NCBI GenBank assembly: GCA_949130495.1
Contig: OX422210.1
Span: 505,091,760 to 505,155,759, forward strand
Direction: 5' to 3'
DNA length: 64,000 bases
DNA from: Sambucus nigra
Taxonomy: Eukaryota > Streptophyta > Magnoliopsida > Dipsacales > Adoxaceae
Shown here: positions 46,573 to 60,182 of the stretch, in pieces
How positions within the stretch are numbered: the first letter of the stretch is position 1
Layout: every line of letters begins with the position of its first letter
The notes under the pieces: generated by a model
The model's database searches: none
The model's input: the letters and a program-made list of their open reading frames with translations, nothing else
What the model was told of the DNA's origin: nothing
Program-made: the position numbers and the translations under genes

Positions 46573-49120
46573 TGTAACAACCCGAATTTTTAAATGGGTA
46601 TTTTTAAATAAAATTAGACTGTTGTCAGCAGGTGTCGCGCAGGACGCGAACTTGCTTGATTTTTGTAGAACGTTCAATTAGGGTTAAAAATAATTTGACC
46701 ATATTTATTGAATGCTAAAAATAGGTCTAAGAGTGCCATGGGTTCAAAAGTCGAAAAATGAATAAATAAATTAAATATTATTATTTTATTGAAAAAAATA
46801 AAAGTACTTAGAAAATTCTGAAAATCACTATACCGACTCAAAATTTAATTTCGAGCAACTTTTCCTTCTTCGACATTTCCAGAAAACATTATTTAGGCTC
46901 GATTTAGGCCATTTTTCTGTTCGGCCAACCCACTTTTTTTTTTACAAATTTTATTTATTTTTTTAACTCTCAAACTTTACTATAAATAGGAAGCTCGGGT
47001 TAGGAATTTTAACATACAATTTTTGCAAACCCTTATCAATCACCACACCCTTCTCTCTTTATCTTCCACCACCAAAATCCAAAACACCAATAAAACAGTT
47101 TTTCATGCTTTCTTTTGGGGGTCAAAACAAATTTATTTCAAAGAGGTGCAAGAGAGTTTGCGATCAATTTTCCGAGGAGAACCCGAATCTCTCGTCAATT
47201 TCAACATCTGCAAATCAGGCATGTTTACCCTATTATTTTCCTTTGGTGATATATGTCTTGATTATAGCCTCCATTAAAACTCATGTGTTGTAAAATAAAT
47301 TAAGAACTTAATATATTGAAGAAAATAATTACGGGGTTGTTTTGTAAAAATAATTTAATTATACCAAATAAATATAATTTTGTTGTTATTTGGATTGTAA
47401 TTACTAAGTTGGTGATATTATGGACACATACCTGTAGAGGACCCCTTAGTAATTTAGTGGACACATACCTGTAGAGGACCCCTTAGTAATTTAGTGGACA
47501 TATACATGTAGAGGACCCCTTAGTAATTTAAATTGGATGTTTATGTAAATTTCGAAAAACAATTAAATTAATTGTACTAAGAAATAAATAACTATTATAG
47601 AACTTGCGATTTATAATAATGATTCGGAAAAATCATAATAATTATGTGTTCTTAAATTCCCCATATTTGGATTAAAAATCATTTATTGGGAAATTAATAT
47701 TGTTGGGAATATTATCATAAATTGTTGATTATGTCAAAAATGAAATATTAAAATATTGAATATTTCGAAAACGTTGGTATTTTAGATAATTAGTTTTCAC
47801 CCCTTGCTATAATACACTTGTTATGTATGGGACTAATAAAGTGGGCCTTAGTTGTGATTTATGCTAATTAAGTATGTGACTATTTAATATAAATCTATGC
47901 GGGCTATATAAATACCGTTGATGTAATAACCTAGAATTGATATCTAGTTGAAGTAAAATTATTATAATCATCATTTATAAATGATGGGATGAAATTGTGT
48001 TTAGGAAACTTTTAATTAGGGACTAAGGATTATTTTGAGGATTTTCACATCGCTATTAAGGGTGAGAAAAATTCATTGTGAACAACTAGAATGAGAAATT
48101 TTGGAAAATTTATACTGCAAGATTAAAACTGGTATTAAAATTTGTGGCGACATCATGTTGTCCAGGGCCGACAGTTTAACCGGGTCAGAGGACGTTTATG
48201 TCGTGTCGTGTGTGGAACCTTGTCATATCTTGAGGATCGCAGGATAAAAATGGATCAGACGGCAGACTTGACAAGGGGATGTGTGTGTGTGTGTGGAACC
48301 TTGTCATATGTCGAGGGCCGCAGATTAAAAACGGGTCAGACGACGGTCTTGACAAGGGGGTGTGGTAATATTAATCTACTTTGGTGTAAATCACCCACGA
48401 CGGGAGGACCCTCATACCTAATAATAAAGTGAGAACAATTCATCCTGGTTAATTCATAAACATTAACATCGTGGGGTTTGGATTAAATTGAAAATAATAT
48501 TGGTGTGGTATATTTAAACCTTGGGGGTACTTAGAAGAATTTAATTGTTAAGGATTATAGACTTTCTTTTAATTAAAATATTCTATTGTTATGGTCGTTA
48601 TGTATAGCACTATTGTCTGGGTTCAACGACCCTAATTGAAAGGAGTAATCAGTATTCATGCTCAGGGCTTTGCCTTTGATACATGCGTTGACTAATATTT
48701 TCTGGAAATAAATTGGAGTATCTACATAGATATTTTTGGATATCCTTCGGAAGTGCAGCCGAATTTATATTATCGTTTTAGTCGTTTATTTCTTCTCCTA
48801 TTCAGTCGTATTTTATTATAAGACTATATTTTGACTTTTATTGGGCCTTACGGTTCCAAAGTTGTTTTGAGATTTCGGATGGACTTGATTTATTGTAATA
48901 ATTAAGATATTTGGAGATTTCATGTGACGGACCTTATATCGCACTTTGATGATAAATCAGTTGAATGTCCTTAAAATTTAGGATTTATTTAATATATTTA
49001 TCTTGTGGATTAAAATTTATATGTCTCACATTTTTCACATACTAAGGATGATATTTAATTTATTAACACCCCGGCTTAATTTTGGTGGCGACCGACGCCA
49101 GAATTTACCAGGGTGTTATA
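46573..49120 (+). repeat. Array LTR 3 (2,548 bp)
   Basis: Same structure as LTRs 1 and 2 with small deletions (for example near 47910). It ends GGGTGTTATA instead of GGGTGTTACA. Confidence 0.88.
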
Positions 49121-49316
49121 GATGGTATCAGAGCATGGTCTTAGGTCCCGTAGGTTATGAGTCTGTTTATCTTCCGCATTGCTTACCTTTGATTTCCTTT
49201 CGATGATTTGTACTCTTAGTTTTCTGAGTCTCAGGATAATTGTTCTTATCTTTACAGATGAAGATCACTAAGAAAAATGGTAATAGGAGGGAGGGGTCTG
49301 TTTCCGGTCCTGCAGT
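49121..49316 (+). pseudogene. Array copy 3, truncated start of gag
   Basis: Primer site, leader, ATG at about 49258 and some 19 codons of gag (matching NGNRREGSVSGPAV), then an abrupt join to Copia RT sequence at 49316/49317. Confidence 0.85.
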
Positions 49317-50010
49317 GGACCTAAAAACTGTCGTCAATGTAAACTTGAGCAATTAAAAAAGAGTTTTTATTATATTTGACGAACACGGTTAGGTAAACTC
49401 TCCCTCGTTTAAAACCATTTTCCATTAAAAAAATTTCTAACCTATCATATCAGGCACGAGGGGCCAATTTTAAACCATAGATGCCTTTTTTTTTTATCTA
49501 AATATATAATTTGGAAAGAAATGAACAAGAAAACCTTTAGGTTATTCAATATGTAGTTCTTCATTTAAAAATGCAGATCTTACTTCGATTTGATAAAGTT
49601 TGAATTTTAAATGGCATGAAATAGCAAGGAAAAGTCTGACAAATTCTAGTGTAGCTACAAGAGCAAAGGTTTTATCTACATCTATGCCATTAATTTATGA
49701 ATAACCTTATGCTACTAACCTAGCCTTATCTCCTAAGATATTACCAGACTCGTCACGCTTATTTTTAAATATCCATTTGGTTCTGATTATGTTAGTGTGA
49801 GTGGGACGAGGGACTAAATACCAAACATCGTATAGCCTAAACTGTTCTAATTCTTCTTGCATTACTGGCAGTCATTATTCATTTATTAGTGATTCTTTTA
49901 CATGTTTTGCCTTAATGAAAGACACATGAAAAAAAATAAAGTATAAAAAGATTGTGATCTAGTTATTATAGGCTCTCTAACATCTCCTACAATGCTTTTC
50001 TTAGGATGAT
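49317..50010 (-). pseudogene. SIRE-type Copia reverse transcriptase, N-terminal part
   Basis: Reads LYDVWYLVPRPTHTNIIRT, KWIFKNKRDESGNI, ARLVA, INGIDVDKTFALVATLEFVR, YQIEVRSAFLNEELH (motif A), LYGLKLAPRA-type motif, LEIFLMENGFKRG and FLIAQVYIDDSF (the YIDD motif), where it is cut by the gypsy array junction. At least four stops. Confidence 0.85.
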
Positions 50011-50800
50011 TTTTCTTAACCCAGTTAGGAATATCGGGTTCATTAGGTGGTAAAGATTCAAAATCACTATCCGTTGACTATTTGGGTAAATATTCATTTT
50101 CAGAATTGTCAATAGGTAAAGGATTCTCACTTTTTTCCAATTGATGGGAAACACTATCATTAACAACAACATTAATGGATTCCATTATAGTTTTTGTTTT
50201 TACACTATAAGAACGGTTGTTTTGTGAATAACCTAAAAAGATAGCTTTTTCACCCCTAGTATCAAACCTAAACAAGTGTTCTGTATCATTACAAACATAG
50301 AAATCACTCCCAGACACCATAAAATATTTCAAATTGGGTTATTTTCCATACCAAATTTCAAATGATTTTTGTTTAAAATTTTTCCTTAAGTTCGCTCTAT
50401 TTATTATGTGAGATGCAGTTTGTGTAGCCTTAACCCAAAAGTATTATGGTAAATTCTTAGCGTGAAGCACAAAACGAGATATTTCTTATATGGTTCGGTT
50501 CTTTCTTTCATCTATACTATTTTTTAGGAGTTTTGGGTGCACTAAATTCATTTTGTACCCATTTCCTATACAATATTCTACTACTCAATTGTCTTTAAAC
50601 TCTTGACCCCTGTCACTTCGAATTCTACTTATTTGGATATCCTTTTCATTCTTAAAAGGTTTTGAAAAGTATATTATTTTTCTTTCATAAATGAAACCCA
50701 TGTAAATCTAGTAAAGTTATCTACAATGATAAGGATGTAGGAGTTACCATATATACTAGTAATCCTCGAGGTAGACATTCTATCCATGTGAAGTTACTAT
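50011..50800 (-). pseudogene. SIRE-type Copia integrase and linker
   Basis: 50332-50078 gives the post-integrase segment (GEKAIFLGYSQNNRSYSV, ESINVVVND). Upstream, the core is heavily decayed but shows GNSYILIIVDNFTRFTWV and a basic/aromatic remainder through many stops. Confidence 0.75.
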
Positions 50801-51360
50801 AAAGGGTGAGATGATAAAGCATCTTTAACTTTCAAGTGTGGAGATTTATGCATTTTCCCTATTTGACACGGTCCATAAAAAGAAAATTTTCTTTTGGGTA
50901 TCTTAGGTAGACCAAGTACAATTTGTTTAATAGTTAATCTAGAAAGGTTATCATAGTTAGTATGGCATAGTCTTTCATGCCATAAGTCTAACTCATTTAG
51001 CCGAGAAGATAAACAATTTTCAAATTCTTTGTTTTGAATAACAAAATAGCAATTATCAGGTATTCTTTCACCACAATTATTTTTTTCATCTAGACTAATA
51101 ATTTTGCACTCTGTTAGGGAAAAGTTAACAGTGTGATAAGTGTTGGAAAATTTACTTATACTTAATAAATTGTCTTTAATTCCTTTAACTAGTAAGACTT
51201 CATCTAAGTTAGAAAGTACTTCACCTCTAATTGTTCCCTTGCCGTGATTCGGGATATTTTGATATCTCAAAAGGTTACATTTCTTCCTAAAAAAAAAATT
51301 AAGAGGAAAACTTCGATTTGTCCGTAGTCATACGTCTAGAACAATAAAAATCAAGGTACC
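50797..51360 (-). pseudogene. SIRE-type Copia protease site and GAG-pre-integrase domain
   Basis: About 51360-51290 resembles the Copia protease loop WYLDSG-C-SRHMT, but reads WYLDFYCSRRMTTDKSKF, so the Ser-Gly after the catalytic Asp is lost. 51270-50797 is an open frame with LLVKGIKDNLLSISKF, then ELDLWHERLCHTNYDNLSRL and PCQIGKMHKSP, the HHCC-type pre-integrase domain. Confidence 0.8.
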
Positions 51361-53619
<2,259 letters not shown>

Positions 53620-54205
53620 TGTTGATGTAAAAAATTAGATTATATCTAATTATTTAATCACAGATAAATAAAATGAGACAAAGAACTTTTAAAGTGGTTC
53701 AGCCTTATAAGAATGGCCTACGTCCACTGTTCCTGTTATTTCTGACTATTTGGGAATTCTCGATTACAAGTTTTCTCAAGAAATTTCGGTCCCCTAACAA
53801 TGAGGATAATACAATGTATTTATAGCCCTAAGGCTGTAATGTGAAAGGGTAATACATTCAATGCCCCTTAAGCGTATACATCTGTATGATAATAAGCATT
53901 TAATGCGCAGTCAAACTGTTGGATTATCCTGCTATTAATGCTTTGTTCAAGGTGTAGCTCGGACCGCCTAAGTTCCTCGGTACTCAAAATTTCCTTGGTG
54001 CTCAAAAGTTCCTCGGTACTCAAAAGTTCCTCAGAGAGTTCTTGTAGGTCGGAGCGTCTGAGTTGATCGGGGAAGCAGAGTTCCTCATTGTAGGATGGTT
54101 CCTCAGAGTCAAGGTATTGTTCGTAAGTGTTTGTCGTTGCCACGTAGATTGCCACGTGTCTTCACCCAATTGAGCCATGTCAGCAGACTAAATTTGGTAT
54201 CAACA
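53620..54205 (-). repeat. Gypsy-2 3' LTR (586 bp)
   Basis: Plus strand TGTTGATGTAA...GGTATCAACA, with perfect 7-base inverted ends TGTTGAT / ATCAACA. Minus-strand TATA box CTATAAATA at 53825-53817. It contains an 18-bp tandem repeat (GTTCCTCGGTACTCAAAA, about 3.5 copies, 53972-54036). Confidence 0.82.
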
Positions 54206-54465
54206 GAAGCCCCTAATGTTTCATAGTTCGAAATTTGAGGAGTGTGGAACATTCTTTCTTGAAATATGGTGATTTTAAATGGTCATCCTGAAATTTAGGA
54301 GTATTTTCTTTTGTATTTATTTCTTCTTCCAAATTCGTAGAATCGGTCTTTTTTGAATTTTTCTAACCGCTTCGATTCCCGCGCCCCTTTTGTCTGTTTA
54401 CCCGCCGGTAACGTAACCGACTCTTTTTGTAATCATTACTTTTTCCCTTTCCCAAGGCAAAGTAT

Positions 54466-54475
54466 TTAAACATTG
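54466..54475 (+). promoter_or_regulatory. TATA-like box of antisense gene 1
   Basis: AGTATTTAAAC about 165 bases before the ATG at 54636. The stretch between is pyrimidine-rich, like a plant 5' leader. Confidence 0.45.
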
Positions 54476-54635
54476 CAGAAAATCCCATCGTCTTCTACTT
54501 TTTCAAATTTGTCTCTTTGAGTTTTCCATCGTCTCTCTCTCTCCTGTGCGTTCATCTCTTCCATCGTGTGTTATCAACAGACTCATCCCTTTCCTGTAAG
54601 ATTTTCTTCTTTCTCTTTGATTTCCTTCTTTCATC

Positions 54636-56830
54636 ATGGTTTATCCTGTAGAATCGATTAATAAGTTTCGCTCTGATTTCTCTATTCCCTCATGGGTTAT
54701 TTTGGAAGAGCTTTCTGAGCCTTCAGACTATTTTCGTTTGGCTGAGGGACGTTGGTTCCCCAGTCTCTTTGTTGCTGAGTGTGGCTTTTCTTTTCCCCCA
54801 AACCCTCTATGTCTGGAATTCTGTCAATACTTTGACGTAGTTCCTGCAAGAATAGCTCCCAATACGTGGAGAATAGTTAGCGGTTTTTATAGATTAAATC
54901 AAAGTCATGGAACCCGTATAGGAATTCCTGAAATCATGTTTTGTTATAGATGGGCTGTGGGTGATAATACTTTTTATTTAAAAACTAGGTTTTTAAATAG
55001 ATCTTTAGTAGTCAATCTCCCAGATGCCAATAGGGACTACTTTGAGCATGGGATTGTTATGAAGAATTGGCAACACCCTCCATTAACTGGAGATGATGTT
55101 TACCAGGGTCCCAGATGTCCCCCCTATGGTAATGGGATAGGTTATTTTTATTTTATTTTATTTTCAAAATTATGCTTCTTTGTGTTTGATAAAATGTGCC
55201 ACTGATATTTTAATTTTGATTTATTTGCAGTTGACAGCAAAAGAAAATCTCCAAAAGAGGTAGACATTAATATAAGGCATTTAAAACTTATCTGGAGTTT
55301 GCATCAGACTGTTGCCGGAGAGCATATTAGGTCAGCTTCATATTTGCTTCAGTACAAGAGTTACACCTCCTCTTTTACTGCTCGTCTGGTGATAAGCGAC
55401 GCAGAACCAATACCAGCCTCTACAAGTTCTTCACCTGAGTCACATATTCCTTTGAGTGAAAGGATGAAGAAAAGAAGACCTCATACGCTTTTTGAGAAAC
55501 CTGCCTCTGGTGCTGGAGAGGCAAAAAGAAGTAAGCTTGATGTCCCAGGAGAAGGGATAAATAAAATTGATGCACCTCCCTCGGCTGCTCCTGTGAAGGT
55601 GGTCGAGAAGCCCCCAGTGGCCCCGAACAAGGCTACTGCTCCAGGCGAGGTCATTGTCATTTCTCCGACTAAGACTACAACATTAGTCGAGAAAGTTGAT
55701 GCTCCTATGAGGAGGCTGAAGAAAAGCTCCTCTGTCAATTTGGCTGAATCCATATCTCAGCCCCGGACTAGTGGTGTTCCCACTTTTATTCTCCCGAGCT
55801 CTGCTATGAGCTCGGTGAAGACTTGGATCATTCTCGAGATCCAAGGTATTGAAGAAAACCTTTCTCGAGACATGGTTACCACATTAACAGCTCGTCACAT
55901 TGCTTCTGTTACTCCTATAGTCTTAAATTTTCATTCTTTCCTTTTTGTATCTATGCACTAACTTGCTTTCGTTTTCTTTTCACAGCTGGTGAGCTGTTTT
56001 AATACAATTTTGAAGAAAGATGAAGCTATTAAAGCTTCAAGCTCCTCGCCTAATGTAGAGGAAGCTTTGGTAGGCCTGGCACAGTCTCTGAAAGATTCTC
56101 GTCAGAAATATGATGATGATAAGGAAATTTGGGAGAAAAAGCTTACTTCGACTGAGAAGGAGAAGACTCAGGTTATTGAGGTCTCCAAGGGGTTGGAAAA
56201 AAAATGAATGACTTGGAGAAGAAGAATAAAGAGCTCGAAGGGAGGCTAAAAAATGATGGGGAGCTTGAAAATAAGCTCAAGGCTGCTGAGGAGGAGTTGG
56301 GTCAACTTCGGGAAGTAATCCTTCAGAAGGAGGAAGTTGAAAATAAACTGAAGGCTGCTGACAATCTTCTTTCCGAGAAGCTTTCCTCGGAGAAGACAAA
56401 GAGGAAATTGGTTGTGAAGAAATCTTTCAGTGCTGGCTGGGATAAAGGGTGGAACAAAGGTTTGACTGCCATGATGTCGCAAGTGGAATATGGCAGCCTC
56501 AAATACTTTAAAGATGGGTGGGTCGTTGCTCTGCAGGAGATGAAGGTTGATGAAAATTCTGAACTCTTTCAGTGACACATCCCTGGTCCCCCTCCAACTC
56601 CCGAAGAAGAAGAAGAGGACGAAGCTGCCTTTGAGGAATCTTCCATAGTGATGGGAGATCAAATTTCTCATCCCCCAGCTATCCAGCCGACTGGCGTGGA
56701 ACTTCAACTACCTGCTACTTCCTCCGAGTAACCTCCAGCACTTCCCGAGCAACCCTATGCTCCATCCGAGTAACCTACCTCCTCGTCCCAACCTCCCGAG
56801 AAAGTTTTGGGAGACAAGGAAAAGGTGTAG
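54636..56830 (+). pseudogene. Antisense gene 1 of gypsy-2: putative gypsy-type transposon protein (Transposase_28-like), three exons
   Basis: Exon 1 54636-55128 starts MVYPVESINKFRSDFSIPSW and contains FLNRSLVVNLPD and the WxxxxRFF-type globular N-domain seen in plant putative gypsy-type transposon proteins. Exon 2 55231-55907 (VDSKRKSPKEV ... basic, Ser/Pro-rich linker). Exon 3 55986-56830 is a long coiled coil (DLEKKNKELEGRLK, ELENKLKAAEEELG, VENKLKAADNLL) with SAGWDKGWNKGLTAMMSQVE near the end and an acidic tail. Introns 55129-55230 and 55908-55985 are GT/AG and keep phase. A frameshift in the A8 run (56197-56204) and a stop at 56573 break it. Polyadenylation-like AATAAA lies near 56926. 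Transcribed towards pol. Confidence 0.72.
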
Positions 56831-57020
56831 AGTTGTTCGGATTTCTCTCTATTTTGTTTTTCTTTATCAAATGTAACTTCTGAACATCTAACTCTGAACT
56901 TTGTACTTCTGAACTTTGTGATGTAATAAAATTTGAACTTTTGCTTATGCATACTGTTGATTCTCTTCTTCATGCTATGTTTGTACTCTTATTGATTATT
57001 TCTTTTTCTTCCTCTACTAG

Positions 57021-58304
57021 TTTCTGACCAGGATAGAATTATTATCTGCTCATGATACAAAGCTGTTACGACAATGCAATGAATATTTTAAAGCCGGTCC
57101 TACAGACATGAGTGCAACTCAAATCACTGACATCCTCGGTCAAGGTGCTTCAGAGCAAGCAATTGAAGCCTATCAGTATTTGAAGTGCCTACTCGACCGT
57201 GCAATGGCTAACAATGTAGCATACTATGATATGATTGAGGATCTCCAAGGTACTCTTGAAGAACTTCAGCAACAATATAAGGAATCCACTGCCCTTTTGC
57301 ACGAGGGGTACGAGAAGAAGTATCAGCAAATTTATGCCAATAAGGGATATGATAAACGGTTTGCTTCTTACGACGTGCGGGAGAGAACGTTGAAGGATAA
57401 GGTCGAAGAGCACAGACAGATAGCTGAGTTATTAGAGAAAGAAAATAATAACCTGCAAAGAGAGGTGTCTCAGTTGATGTCTGCAACTTCCACCTCAAAT
57501 GCTTTGATCCCAGTGACTAACGATGGATTCTCTTTCTTGGAGGTCGAAAACGCCAACCTGAGGGATGAATTAGAAACCTTGAAGAGGTATGGCCCTTCTA
57601 CGTCTACTCGAGGATGAGCAAGAGCTCCTCGGGGATGACCAAGGGCTTCTCGGATTCCTGTTGAGGAACAGAGGACTCAATCTGCTCTAAAGAACCAGGA
57701 CTTCTAACTGATAGCAAAGAACCAGGCATTGGCTGAGATGTCTAAGAAGATCAGGGATCTGGAAGGGCAACTTTCTACGCAGAATTGTATCTTGGAGAAT
57801 AAAGAACTCTTTATCAAAAATCTCCATGAGCAGCTGGAAAGATTGACATATCAATTCCACAAGCAGCCTAGAGAATTCTGGATGGCTGGCTACAACGAGG
57901 CTCTCTACCATTTGGATGATTGTATCCAAAATGCAAACAATGAGGGTTACAAACAGGGGTGGTTGAATGCCTTAGGTGTGCTGCAACTGGAACAGGGTCA
58001 TTACCTGTGGGATTACCATAATCCTGGGCTGCTCGACCTACCAGTGCCACCATTCAAGCTTGATATGAGTTGGATCCCTGCTCGGGCCATCCCTCGGTGT
58101 CTGATTTCCAAATACCTCAGCGATTACAATCTCCATTCCAATGTCGAGATATCTCATCCCGAGCACCTACTAGATCGACCATCTATGATGAATATCAGGA
58201 TGCTTGAAGATCTTAACTTCATAAATTCCCCTCATGCTTTAAATGATCCACCTGCTGGCGAGGAACTTGTTTCAAAAGCAGAGGGGAAGAAACCAATAGA
58301 ATAG
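57021..58304 (+). pseudogene. Antisense gene 2 of gypsy-2: coiled-coil protein
   Basis: Open from a likely acceptor (CTACTAG, 57020): FLTRIELLSAHDTKLLRQCN, then MSATQITDILGQ (57108), coiled coil to about 57600 (EDLQGTLEELQQQYKESTAL, LLEKENNNLQREVSQL), three stops (57615-57707), and again open from 57711: EMSKKIRDLEGQLSTQN, LHEQLERLTYQF, FWMAGYNEALYHLDDC, EGYKQGWLNALGVLQL, ending SKAEGKKPIE at 58304. The AGYNEA...YKQGWLNAL part resembles the AGWDKGWNKGL...FKDGWVVAL part of gene 1, suggesting relatedness. Its first exon is not identified. AATGAAATAA-type signal near 58360. Confidence 0.6.
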
Positions 58305-58559
58305 GAATCTTAATGTAATAAATTTGTATTTCATTCTTGATGTATTTTGTTCTATATTTAATGAAATAATTTTATTTACAAATCTTGACTGCCATTGTCT
58401 TGTAATTATAAAACACTTTACATCTGTGCATGTATATCTGTTAAAAAGATAACAACATTGTGTTATTTGTCGATCAACTGGAGTTTGTTAAAACTTATTG
58501 TCGATTATCTTGAATTTGTGGTAATCATTTAATGACTAACCAAAATTGATGATATTTTG

Positions 58560-58980
58560 TTTCTCGACCAACTTGGTAGTAATTTAAAAAGTCTCGAGTA
58601 TCAAAAATTTTGCTCGATCACTTTCTCGTACTCATAAAATGTTTCCGACCAACCAAGGTCGGTAAATTTTTCTTCTTGACCAACTACAGTTACTGGGTTT
58701 TTATACCCGATCAACCATAGTTGGTGAATTTTTCTTACCGACCAATCTTTGGCACTTCTTTGGAATAGTTTTACTTTTCGACCAACCTTAGTTGGTGTTT
58801 TTGGGAATAGATTTACTTCCTAACCAACCGAGTTGGCATTTTTAGGAATAGATTTACTTCCTAACCAACCGAGTTGGCATTTTTAGGAATAGATTTACTT
58901 CCTAACCAACCGAGTTGGCGTTTTTAGGAATAAATTTACTTCCCGACCAACCTTAGTTGGCGTTTTTAGGAATAGATTTG
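58560..58980. repeat. CCAAC-N-GTTGG hairpin-bearing tandem repeat
   Basis: Repeats of about 45-49 bp (TTTTTAGGAATAGATTTACTT + CCTAACCAACCGAGTTGGC) from 58790 to 58975, three nearly identical, with looser copies back to 58570. Each unit has CCAACC(x)AGTTGG, a short palindrome. Located between the tails of the convergent antisense gene 2 and pol. Confidence 0.85.
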
Positions 58981-59111
58981 AGTAGTCCGAGTTTTACTGA
59001 GTAGTGTGTAGCACTAGTATTCCGCAAAAAATTTCCAACAAAAGGAAAGAACTGGGCAGAACATTGTCACTTTATTCATACTGATGAAATTGCATTACAT
59101 GAGAATTTACA

Positions 59112-60182
59112 TTACTGATAATATTTGCGCAGGTGTTCTACATTCCATACGTTCTTAAACTCCTCCCCCTCTAAAGTTTCTATTTTGTATGTCCCTGGTC
59201 GAACAACTTCCTTAACTCGGTAGGGTCCATGCCAGTTTGCTTCCAGTTTGTTGTACTTTTGAATCACCTTCTTTAGCACATAATCTCCTTCTTTCAAGTT
59301 GCACTTCTTCACTCTCTTGTTGTAGAACAAAGCTGTTCGTTGCTGGTAAGCAACATTTCTAATGGCTGCTTCTTCCTTAACTTCCTCGAGCATGTCCAAG
59401 TCTAACCTTCTCATTAAATCATTGACAGGGGAATTGAAATTCAATATTCTGTGTGTTGGAAGACCCAATTCGGCGGGTATAACAGCTTCACTTCCAAATG
59501 CTAGCATATATGGAGATTCCCCTGTTGCTGCTCGAGGAGTAGTTCGGTAAGCCCATAACACTGATTGTAGCTCGTTGATCCAGTTTGCTTTCGCATCGTT
59601 CAGTCTTTTTTTCAAACCATTCAGCAGCGTTCTGTTTGTCACTTCAGTTTGTCCATTGCTTTGAGGATGGCCTGGTGCCGAGTGGATCTTCAAGATATTT
59701 GACTGATGACAATAGGCAGCGAAATCCTCGTTGTCAAATTGTGTTCCATGGTCTGTAATGAAGGCATGAGGAAGACCATATCGACAAATTATGTTCTTCC
59801 AAATAAATTGGTACACCTTGTCGTACATCATATCAATGAGAGGCTCAGCCTCAACCCATTTAGTAAAATAATCCACAGCGACCACGAGATACTTAAATCT
59901 TCCCCTGGTCGTTGGTAGTGGCCCGACCAAATCTATTCCCCATATGGCAATTGGCCAAGGGGAAGTAATGGTTGTCAATAACGCTTGGGGAGTTCTTCGG
60001 ATGGAGGAGAAGCACTGACACTTGTCATATTTCTTAGCATAGGCTATGCAATTAACCATTATCATCGACCAATAGTATCCTTGATTCATCATTCTTTGCA
60101 AAAGTGTCCGACCTGCTACATGGGCTCCACAAGACCCTTCATGGACCTCTTCAATCAAATCTTTCACCTCGGTTGGATGCAC
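59112..60182 (-). CDS. Gypsy-2 integrase
   Basis: Open 356-codon frame, part of the pol polyprotein rather than a separate gene. Zinc-binding module EVHEGSCGAHVAGRTL ... KKYDKCQ, where the first Cys of the C-x2-C pair is Tyr. The catalytic core has all acidic residues: WGIDLVGPL, ITDHGTQF and NGQTEVTNRTL. The C-terminal domain (KEGDYVLKKV, NWHGPYRVKEVV, NVEHLRKYYQ) ends in a stop at 59112. It joins the upstream frame with a frameshift near 60180. Confidence 0.92.
   Translation of the reverse strand: MHPTEVKDLIEEVHEGSCGAHVAGRTLLQRMMNQGYYWSMIMVNCIAYAKKYDKCQCFSSIRRTPQALLTTITSPWPIAIWGIDLVGPLPTTRGRFKYLVVAVDYFTKWVEAEPLIDMMYDKVYQFIWKNIICRYGLPHAFITDHGTQFDNEDFAAYCHQSNILKIHSAPGHPQSNGQTEVTNRTLLNGLKKRLNDAKANWINELQSVLWAYRTTPRAATGESPYMLAFGSEAVIPAELGLPTHRILNFNSPVNDLMRRLDLDMLEEVKEEAAIRNVAYQQRTALFYNKRVKKCNLKEGDYVLKKVIQKYNKLEANWHGPYRVKEVVRPGTYKIETLEGEEFKNVWNVEHLRKYYQ

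Larger units (their letters stand above)
38424..49316 (+). mobile_element. Tandem array of gag-only Ty3/gypsy elements sharing LTRs (3 LTRs, 2 interiors plus a stub)
   Basis: Order: LTR 38424-40999, interior 41000-42501, LTR 42502-45072, interior 45073-46572, LTR 46573-49120, interior stub 49121-49316. Each LTR starts TGTAACAACCC and ends (G)GGTGTTA(C/T)A, is followed by a tRNA-Met primer site and preceded by AGTGGGGAAGTA. The interiors contain a gag gene and no pol, as in terminal-repeat retrotransposons with a gag domain (TR-GAG). Neighbouring copies share one LTR, so the array most likely grew by unequal exchange between LTRs. Its right end breaks off inside gag. Confidence 0.9.

Noticed and set aside
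38424..49316. Centromeric-type satellite with a ~4.1 kb unit
   Set aside because: Each unit boundary has LTR ends, tRNA primer sites and purine tracts, and gag is encoded, so it is a retrotransposon array.
54636..58304. Host gene neighbouring the gypsy element
   Set aside because: It lies between integrase and LTR of the same element and is of a type known as an extra gene in Tat-lineage elements.
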